A DNA stretch of 64,000 nucleotides from Stomoxys calcitrans (Eukaryota > Arthropoda > Insecta > Diptera > Muscidae): NCBI RefSeq assembly GCF_963082655.1, contig NC_081556.1, positions 154,435,559 through 154,499,558 on the forward strand. Reading direction: 5' to 3'. This document shows, one piece after another, positions 12,085 to 22,835 of the stretch. Under the pieces are notes generated by a model that saw nothing but the letters and a program-made list of their open reading frames with translations, was not told where the DNA came from and made no database searches. The first letter of the stretch is position 1. The number at the start of each line of letters is the position of its first letter. The position numbers and the translations under genes were made by a program.

Positions 12085-12515
12085 AAAAGCATGCTAAGTT
12101 CGGCCCGGCCGAATCTTATGTACCCCCCACCATGGATCGCATTTGTCGAGTTCTTTTCCCGGTATCTCTTTTTAGGCAAAAATATGATAAAAGAAAAAAT
12201 TTCAATGACATTGGAGCTACAATATCAAGTTATCGGAGATTCGGACCATAACTGAATTGAATGTTGGAGACAATAGTAGAAGTCGTTGTGTAAAATTTCA
12301 GACAATTCGAATAAAAATTGCGCCCTTTAGTGGCTCAAGAAGTAAAATAGTGAGATTGGTTTATATGGGAGCTATATCAGGCTAAAGACCGATTTAGACC
12401 ATAATAGACACGTATGTTGAAGGTCATGAAAGAAGTCGTTGAACAAAATTTCAGCCAAATCGGATAATAATTGCGACCTCTAGAGGTTCAAGAAGTCAAG
12501 ATCGCAAATCCGTAG
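12085..12515 (+). repeat. 5' part of repeat family A1
   Basis: GCATGCTAAGTTCGGCCCGG hairpin, CCCCCCACCATGGATCGCAT, then two monomers (CAATTCGAATAAAAATTGCG and CAAATCGGATAATAATTGCG blocks). Stops abruptly after AAGAAGTCAAGATCG, where a LINE remnant begins. Confidence 0.7.
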
Positions 12516-12519
12516 TAAT

Positions 12520-12845
12520 ATCGGTATCAGTAATATATTATGCCAACGTGGACAACAGGAGTGGGCCGTACGCAATAAAAAACCTACATCCATTTCAAAA
12601 CGCATCCGTAAGGACCATCACGGGATGCCTACAGATGACAAACATAGACCATCTAAACGAGGAAAACAAGATCGTTACAGTTAAAGATTACAGTGAACTG
12701 CTCTCTTAACAGTATACTCTGAACTGCTACCAGGAGTATCACCTGAATTTCCATCTCCATCCATTCCATATTAAGCTAAAAACCCTTCCGAGACATATCA
12801 GGAGTATTTGGATGTGTAAGGGCTCCAACAACACATCACCTATCC
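12520..12845 (+). pseudogene. Jockey-like LINE fragment (ORF2 thumb region)
   Basis: Plus-frame translation gives YANVDNRSGPYAIKNL, then NASVRTITGCLQ and NIDHLNEENKIVTVKD. These parallel QNAALRTAT...[16 protein letters not shown] in the copy at 24,840-24,950. Contains stops. Head-to-head with the next LINE fragment. Confidence 0.55.
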
Positions 12846-12854
12846 ACTCATAAT

Positions 12855-13320
12855 CTCCTGTTGTTGTTGTTGTAGCAGTTTATTGTGTTCTATCTTTCGT
12901 CTGCTTGATTCTGTTGAGTGTCAAGACCCAGGAAATCTGCGACTAAGATGGGGTGCGTCCACAGGGATCTGCGACTGAGTCGAGTGGGTCTGGACGGGTA
13001 GTTAAACAGGTGACGTGTATCGTGCGGTCCCTGGTTACAATCGGAACATACATCTTGCACGTCGGCATCAATCCTTGTTCTGTAGAAGTTGAGGTGACTG
13101 CATCTGCTGGAACGTAATTGAGCCAGAACTACTCTAGTTTGCCGGGGGAGGTCAATTTCTTCCGGTGAAATGGGAGGAGGTCGTTCTCCAAGGAATACAT
13201 TCATCCGATAGCTATTTACCGCATCTGCTACCATGTCTGCACGAATATTGTCTAGACCTGCTTGATATGCCGTAGCGCTAACCTCACGCCCTAGATCATG
13301 TAGATCGGTGGTGCTGTTGT
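12855..13320 (-). pseudogene. Jockey-like LINE, 3' end of ORF2
   Basis: An open frame (12,890-13,234 minus, 114 residues) reads VADAVNSYRMNVFLGERPPP, LPRQTRVVLAQLRS, DVQDVCSDCNQGPHDTRHLF and ends LGLDTQQNQADER. The C-x2-C-x6-H-x4-(C to Y) knuckle has lost its last Cys. Downstream on the minus strand is the (CAA)n tail (12,855-12,872 as GTTGTTGTT). 5'-truncated, better preserved than the 6.4 kb copy. Confidence 0.75.
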
Positions 13321-13334
13321 ACTTCTATTTGATT

Positions 13335-13470
13335 GGAATGTAGACACAGTTAAATAATCAATGGCCATAATGTTCCCGTGGCGAGGTATCCTTTGGGCCA
13401 AAACGAGTTTGGTCATCCAGGATCGCTTGACGCTTGATCGCTACCTCCACAAACAAATGCTGCTACAACA
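13335..13470 (+). mobile_element. SINE-3-like retroposon, truncated
   Basis: Shares AATGGCCATAATGTTCCCG, the GGATCGC...CTACCTCCACA block and a GCTGCTACAACAACAAAC tail with the 13,720 copy (which has AATGGCCACCATGTTTCC... and ...TTACAACAACAAC). Confidence 0.5.
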
Positions 13471-13566
13471 ACAAACTGATTTTAAAATCAGTCCCCCAGC
13501 GATCGGGTCTACCAAAAGCAGCTTTCCAATGTTCGTTGCCTCAAAGTATGTGGCTACAGCAACAAG

Positions 13567-13690
13567 TATGTGAATCCCATGGCAGCCAGTTGCACGTAAG
13601 GGATTGAACCGATTGAGTCCTTCATCGGCAAATGCTGCCGCCTCAGTGTACATTGTGCAACACACACTGCAACAACAACAACACGGGATA
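13567..13690 (+). mobile_element. SINE-1 copy
   Basis: AATCCCATGGCAGCCAGTTG start, GAGTCCTTCATCGGC and GCTGCCGCCTCAGTGTAC core, tail CTGCAACAACAACAACA. About 120 bp. No clear target duplication. Confidence 0.7.
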
Positions 13691-13719
13691 TAGATGTGAG
13701 CACCACACAAGCTGGAACA

Positions 13720-14055
13720 TTAAGGTCCGATCTGGGTGGTGTTTATTGCTGTCATGAGAAGCGCGTCCCAGGTTGCGGATAGTGGAATATTCCATACGGA
13801 GTAGCTGTAACTGCAGTCGCGGGCAATTAGCGGTATCGATTCGAGGGTCTTAGTGTGAGGTCGGGTTGCACTGGCTCTTACACAAATACTGAGTGCCCGA
13901 TATGACAAGGCGGGTTATTGACGCCTTTAAATTACCAATGGCCACCATGTTTCCACGGCGATCGGACCTTTGGATAGAAACGAGCTTGCTCTCCTACATG
14001 AGCATGACGAGGATCGCCACCTCTACATGAAAATGTGGTTACAACAACAACATCA
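13720..14055 (+). mobile_element. SINE-3-like retroposon, long copy
   Basis: About 335 bp, non-coding, ending GTGGTTACAACAACAACATC. The reverse complement of 45,380-45,740 aligns along its length (GTGGTGTTCATCG, TTGCGGATAG, CTGCAGTCGC, GCGGTATCGA, CGAGGATCGCTACCTCCACA blocks). The (CAA)n tail is like SINE-1 and the Jockey-like LINE. Confidence 0.6.
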
Positions 14056-14315
14056 ACTGATATTCGTATATCTGGCTTAATAGGGATCGTAGCTTTGATC
14101 AATGATTTTTACATTCGAGCATCTTGCTTCTAGCATAACACCTCTAGCAGAATAATTTAACGAGATAATACTCACGAATAGTTTTACAGCATTTATCTGG
14201 GCGCCATGAGGGGAAGTTGGCATGTTTTGCGACTCCAACTCAGCTTCCCAATATACAAAGGCTTATACAAACATATAAATACCAAAAGCAACAAAACTGT
14301 AGGACCAAACATTAC

Positions 14316-14425
14316 CATTCCCTTGGCAGCCGTTTGTACGTACCCGGATTGACCCGATGGATTCCTTCATCGGCAAGGGCTGCCGCCTCAGTGTACAACA
14401 CACTGCTACAACAACAATAGCAACA
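14316..14425 (+). mobile_element. SINE-1 copy with 12-bp target duplication
   Basis: Complete SINE-1 unit (TTCCCTTGGCAGCCGTTTG start, CGGATTGACCCGATGG, CCTTCATCGGCAAGGGCTGC, tail CTGCTACAACAACAATAG). It is flanked by ACCAAACATTAC at 14,304-14,315 and again at 14,426-14,437, proof of a single insertion event. Confidence 0.85.
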
Positions 14426-14640
14426 ACCAAACATTACAACCGTTACACCAGTTCCTCCAAAAACGCGCTTACTTCCCAATGAATATCCAAGCCTTGCAAC
14501 TTGTATACAACTCTCTAAAACATGTACAATCTTCACTTCATTTTCTATTGAAATAAAAATATTTACCATTTTTAAAACCTAAAGCAAGTCACAAAAACTA
14601 TGATAAGATATACTTAAAACATTAAGAATACACATGGAGT

Positions 14641-17432
14641 CTATGTGTAAAGTCTAATTGTTGCATCTGCACCTGTTGAAAATATCCAAGGCTGCACAGG
14701 GTGCCAAGCAACATCGAGAACACCAAACTCCTCACGTTTCTCATGAGTCTGGAGTTTTTTCAAGGGCACAATCAAAGGATTTTGAAGCAAATCACTGAAA
14801 AGATAAACACAAACATTTAACAATAAATACTTGCAATCCCATGAGCATCAACTTACTTATAGACCATGCCATGCGATACAATAACGGACTGATCATCACT
14901 CGCCGAAGCAAATAGGGGGTAGCGCAAATGATAGGCCACACTGCGCACTGCATTCTTATGCAAACGCATTGTCTGATAGGGTTTAGTGGAGAGATCCAAA
15001 TCAAACCACAATATTTTCTTGTCATATGTGGACACCAACAAATTGTCACCCTTTGGATGTATAGCCATGCCGGAAATCCATTTTGAATTGGTCAACAGTT
15101 TTTTGATGAGCTCTTGTTTCACCAAATCATAGATACGAATATTGTGTTGAGTCTAAACAAAACCAAAAATGGTTTAAAAAAAATATTCAAAAACTAACAA
15201 AAAAAACAGTCATACTCACCGCAACAAACAAACAAGGCTTAATGGGGTGGAACAAGACACATTGTATTAGGCCTTTGCTTTTGGCAAAGGGTATTTGTGA
15301 ACGTCTCTTGGACAATTGATGAATCAAAGCTGAACGATTTGCTCCCTCTGGCATCACGGTGGCTACGTAATCACCCCTACCATGCCAAGTGACCTGGCGT
15401 ATGGGTTTGAAATGAGTGATGACAAGCCGCACGCCCTTTTCTTGTTCAGCTGCCTCAGCTTTAGACCACTGAACTGCCGTTTTAATTCTCTCACTTTCCA
15501 AACTGTCTATTTGAGGCTCCTCGGATAGTAGGTCATCGGTTTTTTTCACCAACATTTTATCACCAACTTTGGGATTTATAAGCAACAGTCGATTTCCAGA
15601 GGCCACTGCAATAATAGACAGCTTGGCATTGGGACACCAGGCAACACAGCGGACAACATCGTCAGTCTCAATTGTGCGAATACAGCGACCAGTGGCAATT
15701 TCCCAAACTAAAAACAAGAAGAAACCGAAATCAACTAATATTGCAATTGAACAAAACTGTAACTTACTCTTGACAGTTTTATCATCTGACCCCGAAACAA
15801 TGTATTCCCCTTTGGGTTCCACACTAACAGAGCGCACCAAGTCGGTATGCCCTTTGTACACCAAACTCTCGACAGTGGGAAATGGTTGCAAATCTTTGGG
15901 TGATGGCAATTTCGGTATCAAATATTCGGCATCAATGTTGAGTTTAACTCGCCTAGCCCTAGGGCATAGATACAAATCCAGGCAACGCAAGAAACGTTCT
16001 CGCAAATAACGAGGATAGGCGGGCACCTCACGCAATGAACGATATTTTTGTGGCATGAAGTGTAACTTGCGTTTGTGGGGTTCGTCTTTAAGTTTGAGCC
16101 ATTCCTTCTGCTCTTTCTCATCGAATAGATATTCGGGAGGTGGATTATATGATTCGGCATGGCCTGGCAAATCACGCTTAGGCGCCGAAACTGGGTCATG
16201 TATGCGCCTCATGTCTTCGCGGCTGGTATCGGTCTCCCAAAGCATATAGAATTTTGGTCCACGCTTGGCTTTCTTCTCCTTCTCCAGCTCCTCCATGGTC
16301 TTCATCCATCCCATTTTCAAGGCATGCACCATGCGTCCCACCTTCTTTTTCTCGGAAACGGAAGGAAGGAACGACCGTTTGTGGTCGGGAACATTTTTTA
16401 TGGGCATCTTTTCCACCTCCGAAGTAAACCATTCGATCCAGGGAGCATACTCATTGTGGTCTTGATTGGGAATGCGACCCGAGTTAATACGTTTGATCAA
16501 TTCAATGTCGGCATCTGTGAGTACCACCTCTTGACCAGTTTGAGGATCCTTAACTGTCCTCCAGAAGTTAGGATCTTCAATTTTGCGCAAGAAATCGTCT
16601 ATTTGATCCCCCTTGGGTGGTTTGATAATTTTTTTGGCATCCCAATCATAGCCAATATGCTTGTAATCATCATACCAATGCATGGGAATGTTACCAACTG
16701 TGTTGCGGATATCTTCTTCATCAGATGTATCGGAATTTTCATATTCATGGTATGATGTTTTTGTATCAGTGCCCGAGATTTTACCCCTTTTGCCTTTTTT
16801 TAATTCATTACTGAAATCGTTTAAGGCCTTGGCAGGGTCTGCCGACTTCGAGGTGGAAGCTTGTGGTTTGGTTTTTTCTTTTTTTGTTAACAGTTTATTT
16901 TCTTCAATGGCTTTAGTTTTGCCTTTGATGGCTTCCACTTCATCGTCACTGCTTTGATCGTCATCATCATCATCATCTTCCTCTTCGTCATCATCATCTT
17001 CCTCATCGCCAGAAATGTCTTCAATGTCGGCCTCATCAATGCTGTCTTCTTCATCGTCTTCCTCATTACCATCATCCTCATCGTCTTCTTTATCTTCATT
17101 GCCATTCTCCGTTTGCTTCGCGGACTTTTTAGAGGTGTAGTTGCCATCATCATCACTCTCGAATTCCAAAATACTATCGTCGGACAGATAGTTCTGATCT
17201 ATGCCCTCATCATCTGTGTTGTCACCTTCTGCCTCGTTGACTTTTTGCAACAAATCCTAAAAGACAGTTAAATTTAACAAAAACTTTTCACTTTCAAAGA
17301 AAATATTAGTCCAACCTGTTCCTCGTCTTCATCACTGTTGCTATCAGATTCATACTTTTCATGGATGGGTGCCTCCCTTTTCTTTTCTGTAGCAGTCGCC
17401 GACACTTTTCTTTTGTTTGTTTTCTTTGCCAT
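14641..17432 (-). CDS. BOP1: BOP1, ribosome biogenesis WD40 protein (PeBoW complex)
   Basis: Five coding exons on the minus strand: 17,432-17,316, 17,256-15,768, 15,707-15,220, 15,152-14,857, 14,794-14,641, all with GT-AG introns of 59-67 nt and consistent phase; predicted 847 residues, longer than the usual 750-780. Start chosen at ATG 17,432 ([11 protein letters not shown]), a basic leader typical of nucleolar proteins. Residues 40-150 are an Asp/Glu-rich acidic tract; about 233-495 is the BOP1NT domain ([33 protein letters not shown]); seven-bladed WD40 repeats follow from about 505 ([35 protein letters not shown]) to ADATIRLYT at the C terminus. In the family, BOP1 joins Pescadillo and WDR12 in the nucleolus to process ITS2-containing pre-rRNA and mature the 60S subunit. 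The acidic region is longer than I expect; otherwise it looks intact. Confidence 0.95.
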
Positions 17433-17525
17433 TTTGTAAATCTATCGAATTGTTATTAAATAAATATATTTTCGCTGCTAGAAGGACAAAAAGACTACAA
17501 GAAACTGTTTCCAATAAACACGCCG

Positions 17526-17531
17526 CACGTG
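17526..17531. promoter_or_regulatory. CACGTG E-box upstream of BOP1
   Basis: Palindromic CACGTG about 95 bases upstream of the BOP1 start codon, so in the proximal promoter or 5' leader. This is the Myc/Max site found near start sites of many fly ribosome-biogenesis genes. Binding here is inferred. Confidence 0.5.
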
Positions 17532-17539
17532 TTGTAAGA

Positions 17540-18185
17540 ACAGGGATGCCAACGCACAAGTAATTGCAATATGCAAGAGAGAAGTCAAAGAAAGTAAAAA
17601 AATCGGATTTGTTTAAATTCTCCAAATATATTATAAATTATAAGATAAACTCCTAGTATTTTTATAAATTAATAATGCTATAAATGGCCATTTAAATTCA
17701 TTAATTAGTAAAGGCCCTTGTAACAAAAGATAGCTAACAAACCAAATAACAAAAAGTGTGCAACCCTCTGTAAATTGAATCAACATATGTGTTCCTAAAC
17801 TGCGAGTCATACGTTTACGCATGTCAAATCAGCTACAGGGTGTCTAAAGTAAACGCATTAGAGGTATAAACACAATATTGAAGGATATTAACAGCCGTTA
17901 TGTATTATTATATGGCAAAAATGTTAAAATATTGTTTTTCTTTTAACTACATAAACCAAAATTAATATTTTTATTTAATAGTGCCGAACATGAGGCGCAA
18001 GTTTTATTTACACAGTGTCGAAATCTCCTTTTTTTGCGTTCTTGCCAAAGTGTTTTTTACACACTTTCGAAAATGTCTTGCTGTTGTTGTTGTTCAACGT
18101 TGTTGCCAAACTGCACTGCCAACTCGCATTAAGCCTAGCACTGTCTTCGACTTTTCATACGAACAACTATCAAATCTCACAAACG
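17540..18185. other. BOP1 upstream flank, no gene seen
   Basis: AT-rich DNA with only short frames. No dispersed repeat recognised until the family D fragment at 18,187. Confidence 0.35.
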
Positions 18186-18186
18186 G

Positions 18187-18241
18187 TTTGACAGATAGTG
18201 CACTCAATATTTTGTTGTTGGCCAACTGCCACTACTTGTAA
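18187..18241 (-). repeat. Family D fragment
   Basis: ACAGATAGTGCACTCAATATT followed by GTTGTTGGCCAACTGCC, one end of the repeat seen in fuller form at 22,495, 30,850 and 34,900. Confidence 0.55.
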
Positions 18242-18293
18242 CAGAATATATCTTGCCTATCACCTATATATAAAACAAAAATTAGTAAAAATT

Positions 18294-18414
18294 AAACCCC
18301 GTTTACACTGCTCTTTAAATCCGGATTTAATGGCTCGATCATCTGTTTTTCCTCTACAAAATCAGCTGACTAGAGCCTTAAATCCGTATTTAATGAGCAG
18401 TGTAAACGGAGTTT
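18294..18414. mobile_element. Foldback MITE, 121 bp, copy 1
   Basis: Near-palindrome: AAACCCCGTTTACACTGCTC at one end and GAGCAGTGTAAACGGAGTTT at the other, with ATCCGGATTTAA / TTAAATCCGTATTTAA inside and a short centre containing AAAATCAGCTGAC. Same length as the copy at 30,392 and within one base of that at 49,798. Non-coding. Confidence 0.8.
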
Positions 18415-18529
18415 TAGGATATGGGTTTATATAGAAGCAATATTAATGCATGAACCGATTTAGAGCACATCAAAAACCAGCTGGAAATCATGAGAGAAAT
18501 CATTGTACAAAATTTTAATCTAATCGGAT

Positions 18530-18587
18530 GAAAATTGCGAAGTAAAAAGGGAGATTATTAAATCTCCCTTTTTACTTCGCAATTTTC
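18530..18587. repeat. Perfect 27-bp hairpin at an A1-type inverted junction
   Basis: Arms 18,530-18,556 and 18,561-18,587 are exact reverse complements around the 4-base loop ATTA. Outside the arms, the left flank reads like an A1 monomer forward and the right flank like A1 in reverse (AGCTATATCAG... TTATGGGCCG). Confidence 0.85.
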
Positions 18588-18739
18588 AAGCTATATCAGT
18601 TTATGGGCCGATTCGAACGATACTGAAATAAAACAACAACACCAAGAAGGACGATTGAAAAATGTATGATTAGGATATATTCATGATCGGATCGCTTATA
18701 TATATAGTGGAACTTTGCCGAAGGTGTCAATAAGAACAA

Positions 18740-19860
18740 GTAAAAAGGCATTAAGTTCGGCCGGGCCGAACTTTGGAGACCCACCATCTCGGGTATATAT
18801 GTAAATCCCCTTTCATCGCAATCCGGTGATAATTGGACAACGTATGCACCCAAATTAGGCACGGAAATTGAGTGGTCTACTAAATTTAAGTCACTCTTGA
18901 ATTTTGTACTTCAAATTTCAAAAAAAACTGGTAGTTAATAAAGCTTTTATGAGTTTCAAACCCTTAATCGGCATATCGGTCTATGCGACAGCTATATCAA
19001 AATTCAGTGCGATTCGAGCCATATTTGGGGCGGATGTCAGGAGTCCTACATTTAACCACTGTTTTAAATTTAACATTCGGCAGATCCGTCTATATGGCAG
19101 CTATATCCAAATATAGTCCGATCTGAACCATATGTGGGTCCTATGTTTGGAAGCGTAAAACTACCCACTGTTTCAAATTTTAGCGAAATCGGTTAAAAAA
19201 TAATGCTTTTATGGGCTTCATACTCTTTATTGGGAGATCAGTCTATATCGCAGCTATATCTAAATATGGACCGATCTAATCCATATTTGGGTAGGATGTC
19301 GGGAGGCTTAAATTAACCCACTCTTTCAAATTTCAGCGAAATTTGGTAATAAATAAAGCTTTTATGGGCTTCAGACCCTTTATCGGCAGATCGGTATATA
19401 TATGGCAGCTTTATCTAAATATGGTCCGAACTATACTGAACTATACTTGAGAAAGATGTCAGGAGGTCTTAAACTACTCATTGTTTCAAATTTCAACGAA
19501 ATCGCAGTTCGATCTATATGACAGCTATATCTAAATATCCTAGACCTATCCGGTCTATATAGCAGCTAAATCCAAATATGGTCCGATTTGGCCCGTTCAA
19601 GAACTTAACCAGCATGCATCAAAAAGACGTATCTGTGCCAAATTTCAGCTCAATATCTTAAATTTTTAAGGCTGTAGAGTGATTACAGCAGACGGACGGA
19701 CAGACACATGGACATCGTTAAATCCTCTTAGAAATTTACGAAGATGCGAAATATATATTCTTTGTAGGGTTGGAAATTGATATTTCGATGTGTTGCAAAC
19801 GGAATGACTAAAAGAATATACCTCCTATCCTACGATGGTATGTATAAAAATATCAATTAA
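18740..19860 (+). repeat. Repeat family A2 element, near complete
   Basis: Starts AAGTAAAAAGGCATTAAGTT with hairpin TTCGGCCGGGCCGAA, then AGACCCACCATCTCGGGTAT. Contains four to five monomers spaced 152-155 bp (GGCAGCTATATCCAAATAT at about 19,096, repeats near 19,251 and 19,405), the GACGGACGGACAGACACATG tract at about 19,691, and ends with ACGATGGTATGTATAAAAAT. Confidence 0.75.
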
Positions 19861-19904
19861 TATTCAGCCAAAAACTAAAATATTGAAAGTATCGATATTG
19901 GCAT

Positions 19905-20065
19905 CGTAATTCTTAGTAGAGTTGCTGAGATCATAAGCACAGCCAAACCGTCCAGATACTGCCCTTGACATGTTTCGCAGGGAGTTGTGAATTCGGGTGA
20001 TGCTCCTGATGACAGTTTAGAAGAATCATCACAGCAATCGGTTTTATGTACCGGAACAAGTACTA
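19905..20065 (-). repeat. Possible SINE-3-like fragment
   Basis: Minus strand contains GTTCCGGTACATAAAACCGA, similar to GTTCCGGTCCATAAGACCGA in the copy at 45,443. Similarity beyond that is poor. Confidence 0.3.
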
Positions 20066-20204
20066 TACAGGCCAAATCAAGACTAATCGGTTATTATTAT
20101 CTGTTATCGCATTATATCGATAAAAGTTACACTGATATTCTATCCAGAATATCTGGCTTGCACTGGATAAGACTAAAATAAAACACGACAACAACCTAAT
20201 GCAA

Positions 20205-20268
20205 ATTTTGTCCATGAACATTGCACTAAGGAACAGGGGCAAACTTCTCACATATCAATGAGTGGTGA
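20205..20268 (-). mobile_element. SINE-2, 3' fragment in reverse
   Basis: Reverse complement gives CTCATTGATATGTGAGAAG, TTTGCCCCTGTTCCTTAGTG and a CATGG-type end, as in the SINE-2 tail at 8,924. Confidence 0.55.
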
Positions 20269-20269
20269 G

Positions 20270-20635
20270 AAGTTCTCCATGACATGTGTTTCGTTATTTA
20301 TTAATTACGAAGGGGTGGGTTTTGGTTGAAATTATAAAGGCCTGGTTATACTCTCGTAAACATACCGTAAATGTAGGAAAACGTGTCAGCTGTTGTGTTT
20401 TGGCTTATGAATACACATACAAATGATTACCGAACGTCTGTCGACCGTAACCGAAAAGTAGAATTCAGTAAAAACTAAATTTTATGTTCCGTTTTCGTCT
20501 CAGCAGACAAAATTTGATTAAATTTCAAAACAAAAAATTTAATTTAGAAAAGTTTTTTTCCTATTTTATGATTTCTCTGTGGGATTTATCAAAATTTATT
20601 GTTAATAGTTTAGGTTTCGGTTGAATGGATTGCTC
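20270..20635. other. No feature recognised
   Basis: AT-rich, no long frame, no known repeat signature. Confidence 0.3.
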
Positions 20636-20639
20636 ACCA

Positions 20640-22040
20640 TGAAAAGGTGAGTTCACTCGGTGGCCAGTCTGACCTGTGGGGATAAGAAAATGAAAAAATT
20701 TTAAATATGTGATAAAAAGAAATTGCAAGAGAGTAGGAAGTAAGCGCTAATACGGCGCCGTCGTATGCGCTAATCCATGTTAGCACAATATCGTGAAACT
20801 GGAGTCTATTCAGGGATTCCACACATTCCGCCAACAACCCACGGCATTGAGGCCTGTAAATCCCTTCCCAAAATTTCCTTTACGGCTTTCATTACGGCAC
20901 AGAGTTCTGCTCGAAAAAAAATACAATCGTCTGACAGTCTAACCGAAGCACCGGTATTTTGTGTGTGGGAGTATGGCCCCAATCCAGTCTCTGTTTCCAT
21001 CATAGAGCGATCTATAAAGACCGAGGTATCATTCTCTTCAAACACAGGATTTGCTGAAAGCGAATACCGAGAACACCCCACCCTTAACGCGTTCCCCTTA
21101 TCACTAACCTTCTGACTACATTATCACCGAAGTCCGCGTTGATAGCCCTGTCACGTAGCATATAGTCACACAAGGAGAAATAAAGTTTGACCCCGTGCGG
21201 TTTAGGAAGTAAATTGTTCGACCCAACTCCTCGTTATTAAATGACCTCTCAATATTCAGGAAAACCGCCAACGCGTACACTTTCAGTAGGAGAGACGTCT
21301 CGACTTGTCGCACCACTTCGTGGAGGGCCGTTTACTCCGACCTACCCTTGAGTTATGCCTGAAGTTTGCCGACGTCAGACCCTCCCTCACCATCAATTAT
21401 TTTTTGTTAACAAAATTATTCCGCCAAGAACTTCGAACTCAGTGTCCTAGAACCCACGGCCTTAAGACCTGTAAATCCCTTCCCAAAATTTCCTTTACGG
21501 CTATCGTTACGGCACAGAGCTCTGCCCGAAAAAAATACACTCGTCCGGCAGTGTACCGTGCACTGAAGCACCGATATTTTGTGTGTGGGAGTATGGCCCC
21601 AATCCAGTCCCTGTCTCCATCATAGAGCTATCTATAAAGACCGAGGTATCATTCCCTTCAAACACAAGATTTGCGAGAAACGAATCCCGAGAACACCCCA
21701 CCCTTGACGCGTTCCCCTTAACACTAACCTTCTGACTACATTATCTACGAAGTCCGCGTTGATAGCCCTGTCACGTAGCATACAGTCACACAAAGAGAAA
21801 TTAAGTTTGACCCCGTGCGGTTCGGGACGGAAACTGTCGACCTATCTACTCGTTATTAAATGACCGCTCAATATTCAGGAAAACCGCCATCGCGTACTCC
21901 TCAGTAGGAGAGACGTCTCGACTTGTCACAGCACCTCGTGGAGTGCCGTTCACTCCGACCTACCCTTGAGTTATGCCCGAAATTTTTCCGACGTCAGACC
22001 CTCCCTTACCATCAATTATTTTTTGTTAACAAAATTATTT
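20640..22040 (-). pseudogene. R1/I-like LINE remnant (RT and RNase H), tandemly duplicated
   Basis: On the minus strand, frames give AVFLNIERSFNNEELG (the FLDIEGAFNN motif of R1/I-type reverse transcriptases), SNFISPCVTICYV, then an RNase H segment: TSVFIDRSMMETETGLGPYS, LSDDCIFFRAELCAVMKAVK. Two units, 20,837-21,421 and 21,452-22,040, are about 90 percent alike and in the same orientation with a 30-base spacer. Frames are broken, so neither unit is functional. The Jockey-like RT motifs used elsewhere in this window are different. Confidence 0.65.
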
Positions 22041-22494
22041 CGTTTTAATGTCAAATGCTACGTTTTATAATGAGCATAATTGCCTCTTTACATTTACGAT
22101 ACATTTATTATACATATAGGGTACATTTACGAGAGCATAACCAGGCCTTAACAACATGCATGAATTTCAGTACAACCCAAACACTCACATTTATGTGTAC
22201 ACATGCAAGTAACCAGCTGATAATTTGTTTCATGCCATATTAACTTTTATATGCAAATGGCAACATTTTGGCCAAAGAAACCCAAAAAAATCAAATGTGG
22301 TAACCTTGTCAAACCACCGAAAGAACGATTTTCGGAAATTTTTCCACAAAAAAGAACGTAGTATCAGTCTTTATTCTTTTTCACCGCGAAAACCGAATAT
22401 AGTAACAACCTTTATATGTAAATATGTATATGGACCAAAATGAGTGAACGAAGAATATAAGTGTCATAGGAATCAAGACATATACTAATTTACA

Positions 22495-22835
22495 GGTAGT
22501 GGCAGTTGCCCAACAACAAATTATTGAGTGCGTTATCTGTCAAAATCGGCGATTAGTGCAACTCAAAATATATATTCATTTACAGGTAGTGGCAGTTGCC
22601 CAACAACAAATTATTGAGTGCATTATCTGTCAAAATCAGCGATTTATTATTAACTCTTATTTTGTGTATGGAACTAGTTCGCGCAATTTCTTATTGTTTG
22701 TGTGTGTATGGTTCTTAACTATAATACACACACTCAACCAATACTCGTTGACAGATAGTGCACTTCGCGAGAATAAATTGTACTCAGCTGTTTACGGTAC
22801 ACTACCTGGTTATTATGTCATGATAGCAATCACTA
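22495..22835 (-). repeat. Repeat family D, longest copy, with duplicated end
   Basis: Begins AGGTAGTGGCAGTTGCCCAA and closes TACGGTACACTACCTGGT, i.e. short inverted ends AGGTAGTG / CACTACCT. The first 80 bases (22,495-22,573) are repeated in tandem at 22,584-22,655. Inside is a TG-rich tract and GACAGATAGTGCACTTCGCG. Other copies at 30,850 and 34,900 are inverted relative to this one. The long frame 22,499-22,882 only reflects the repeat. Confidence 0.65.

Noticed and set aside
16159..16755. 198-residue plus-strand frame
   Set aside because: Antisense shadow of BOP1 exon 2, whose minus-strand protein has clear BOP1NT motifs.
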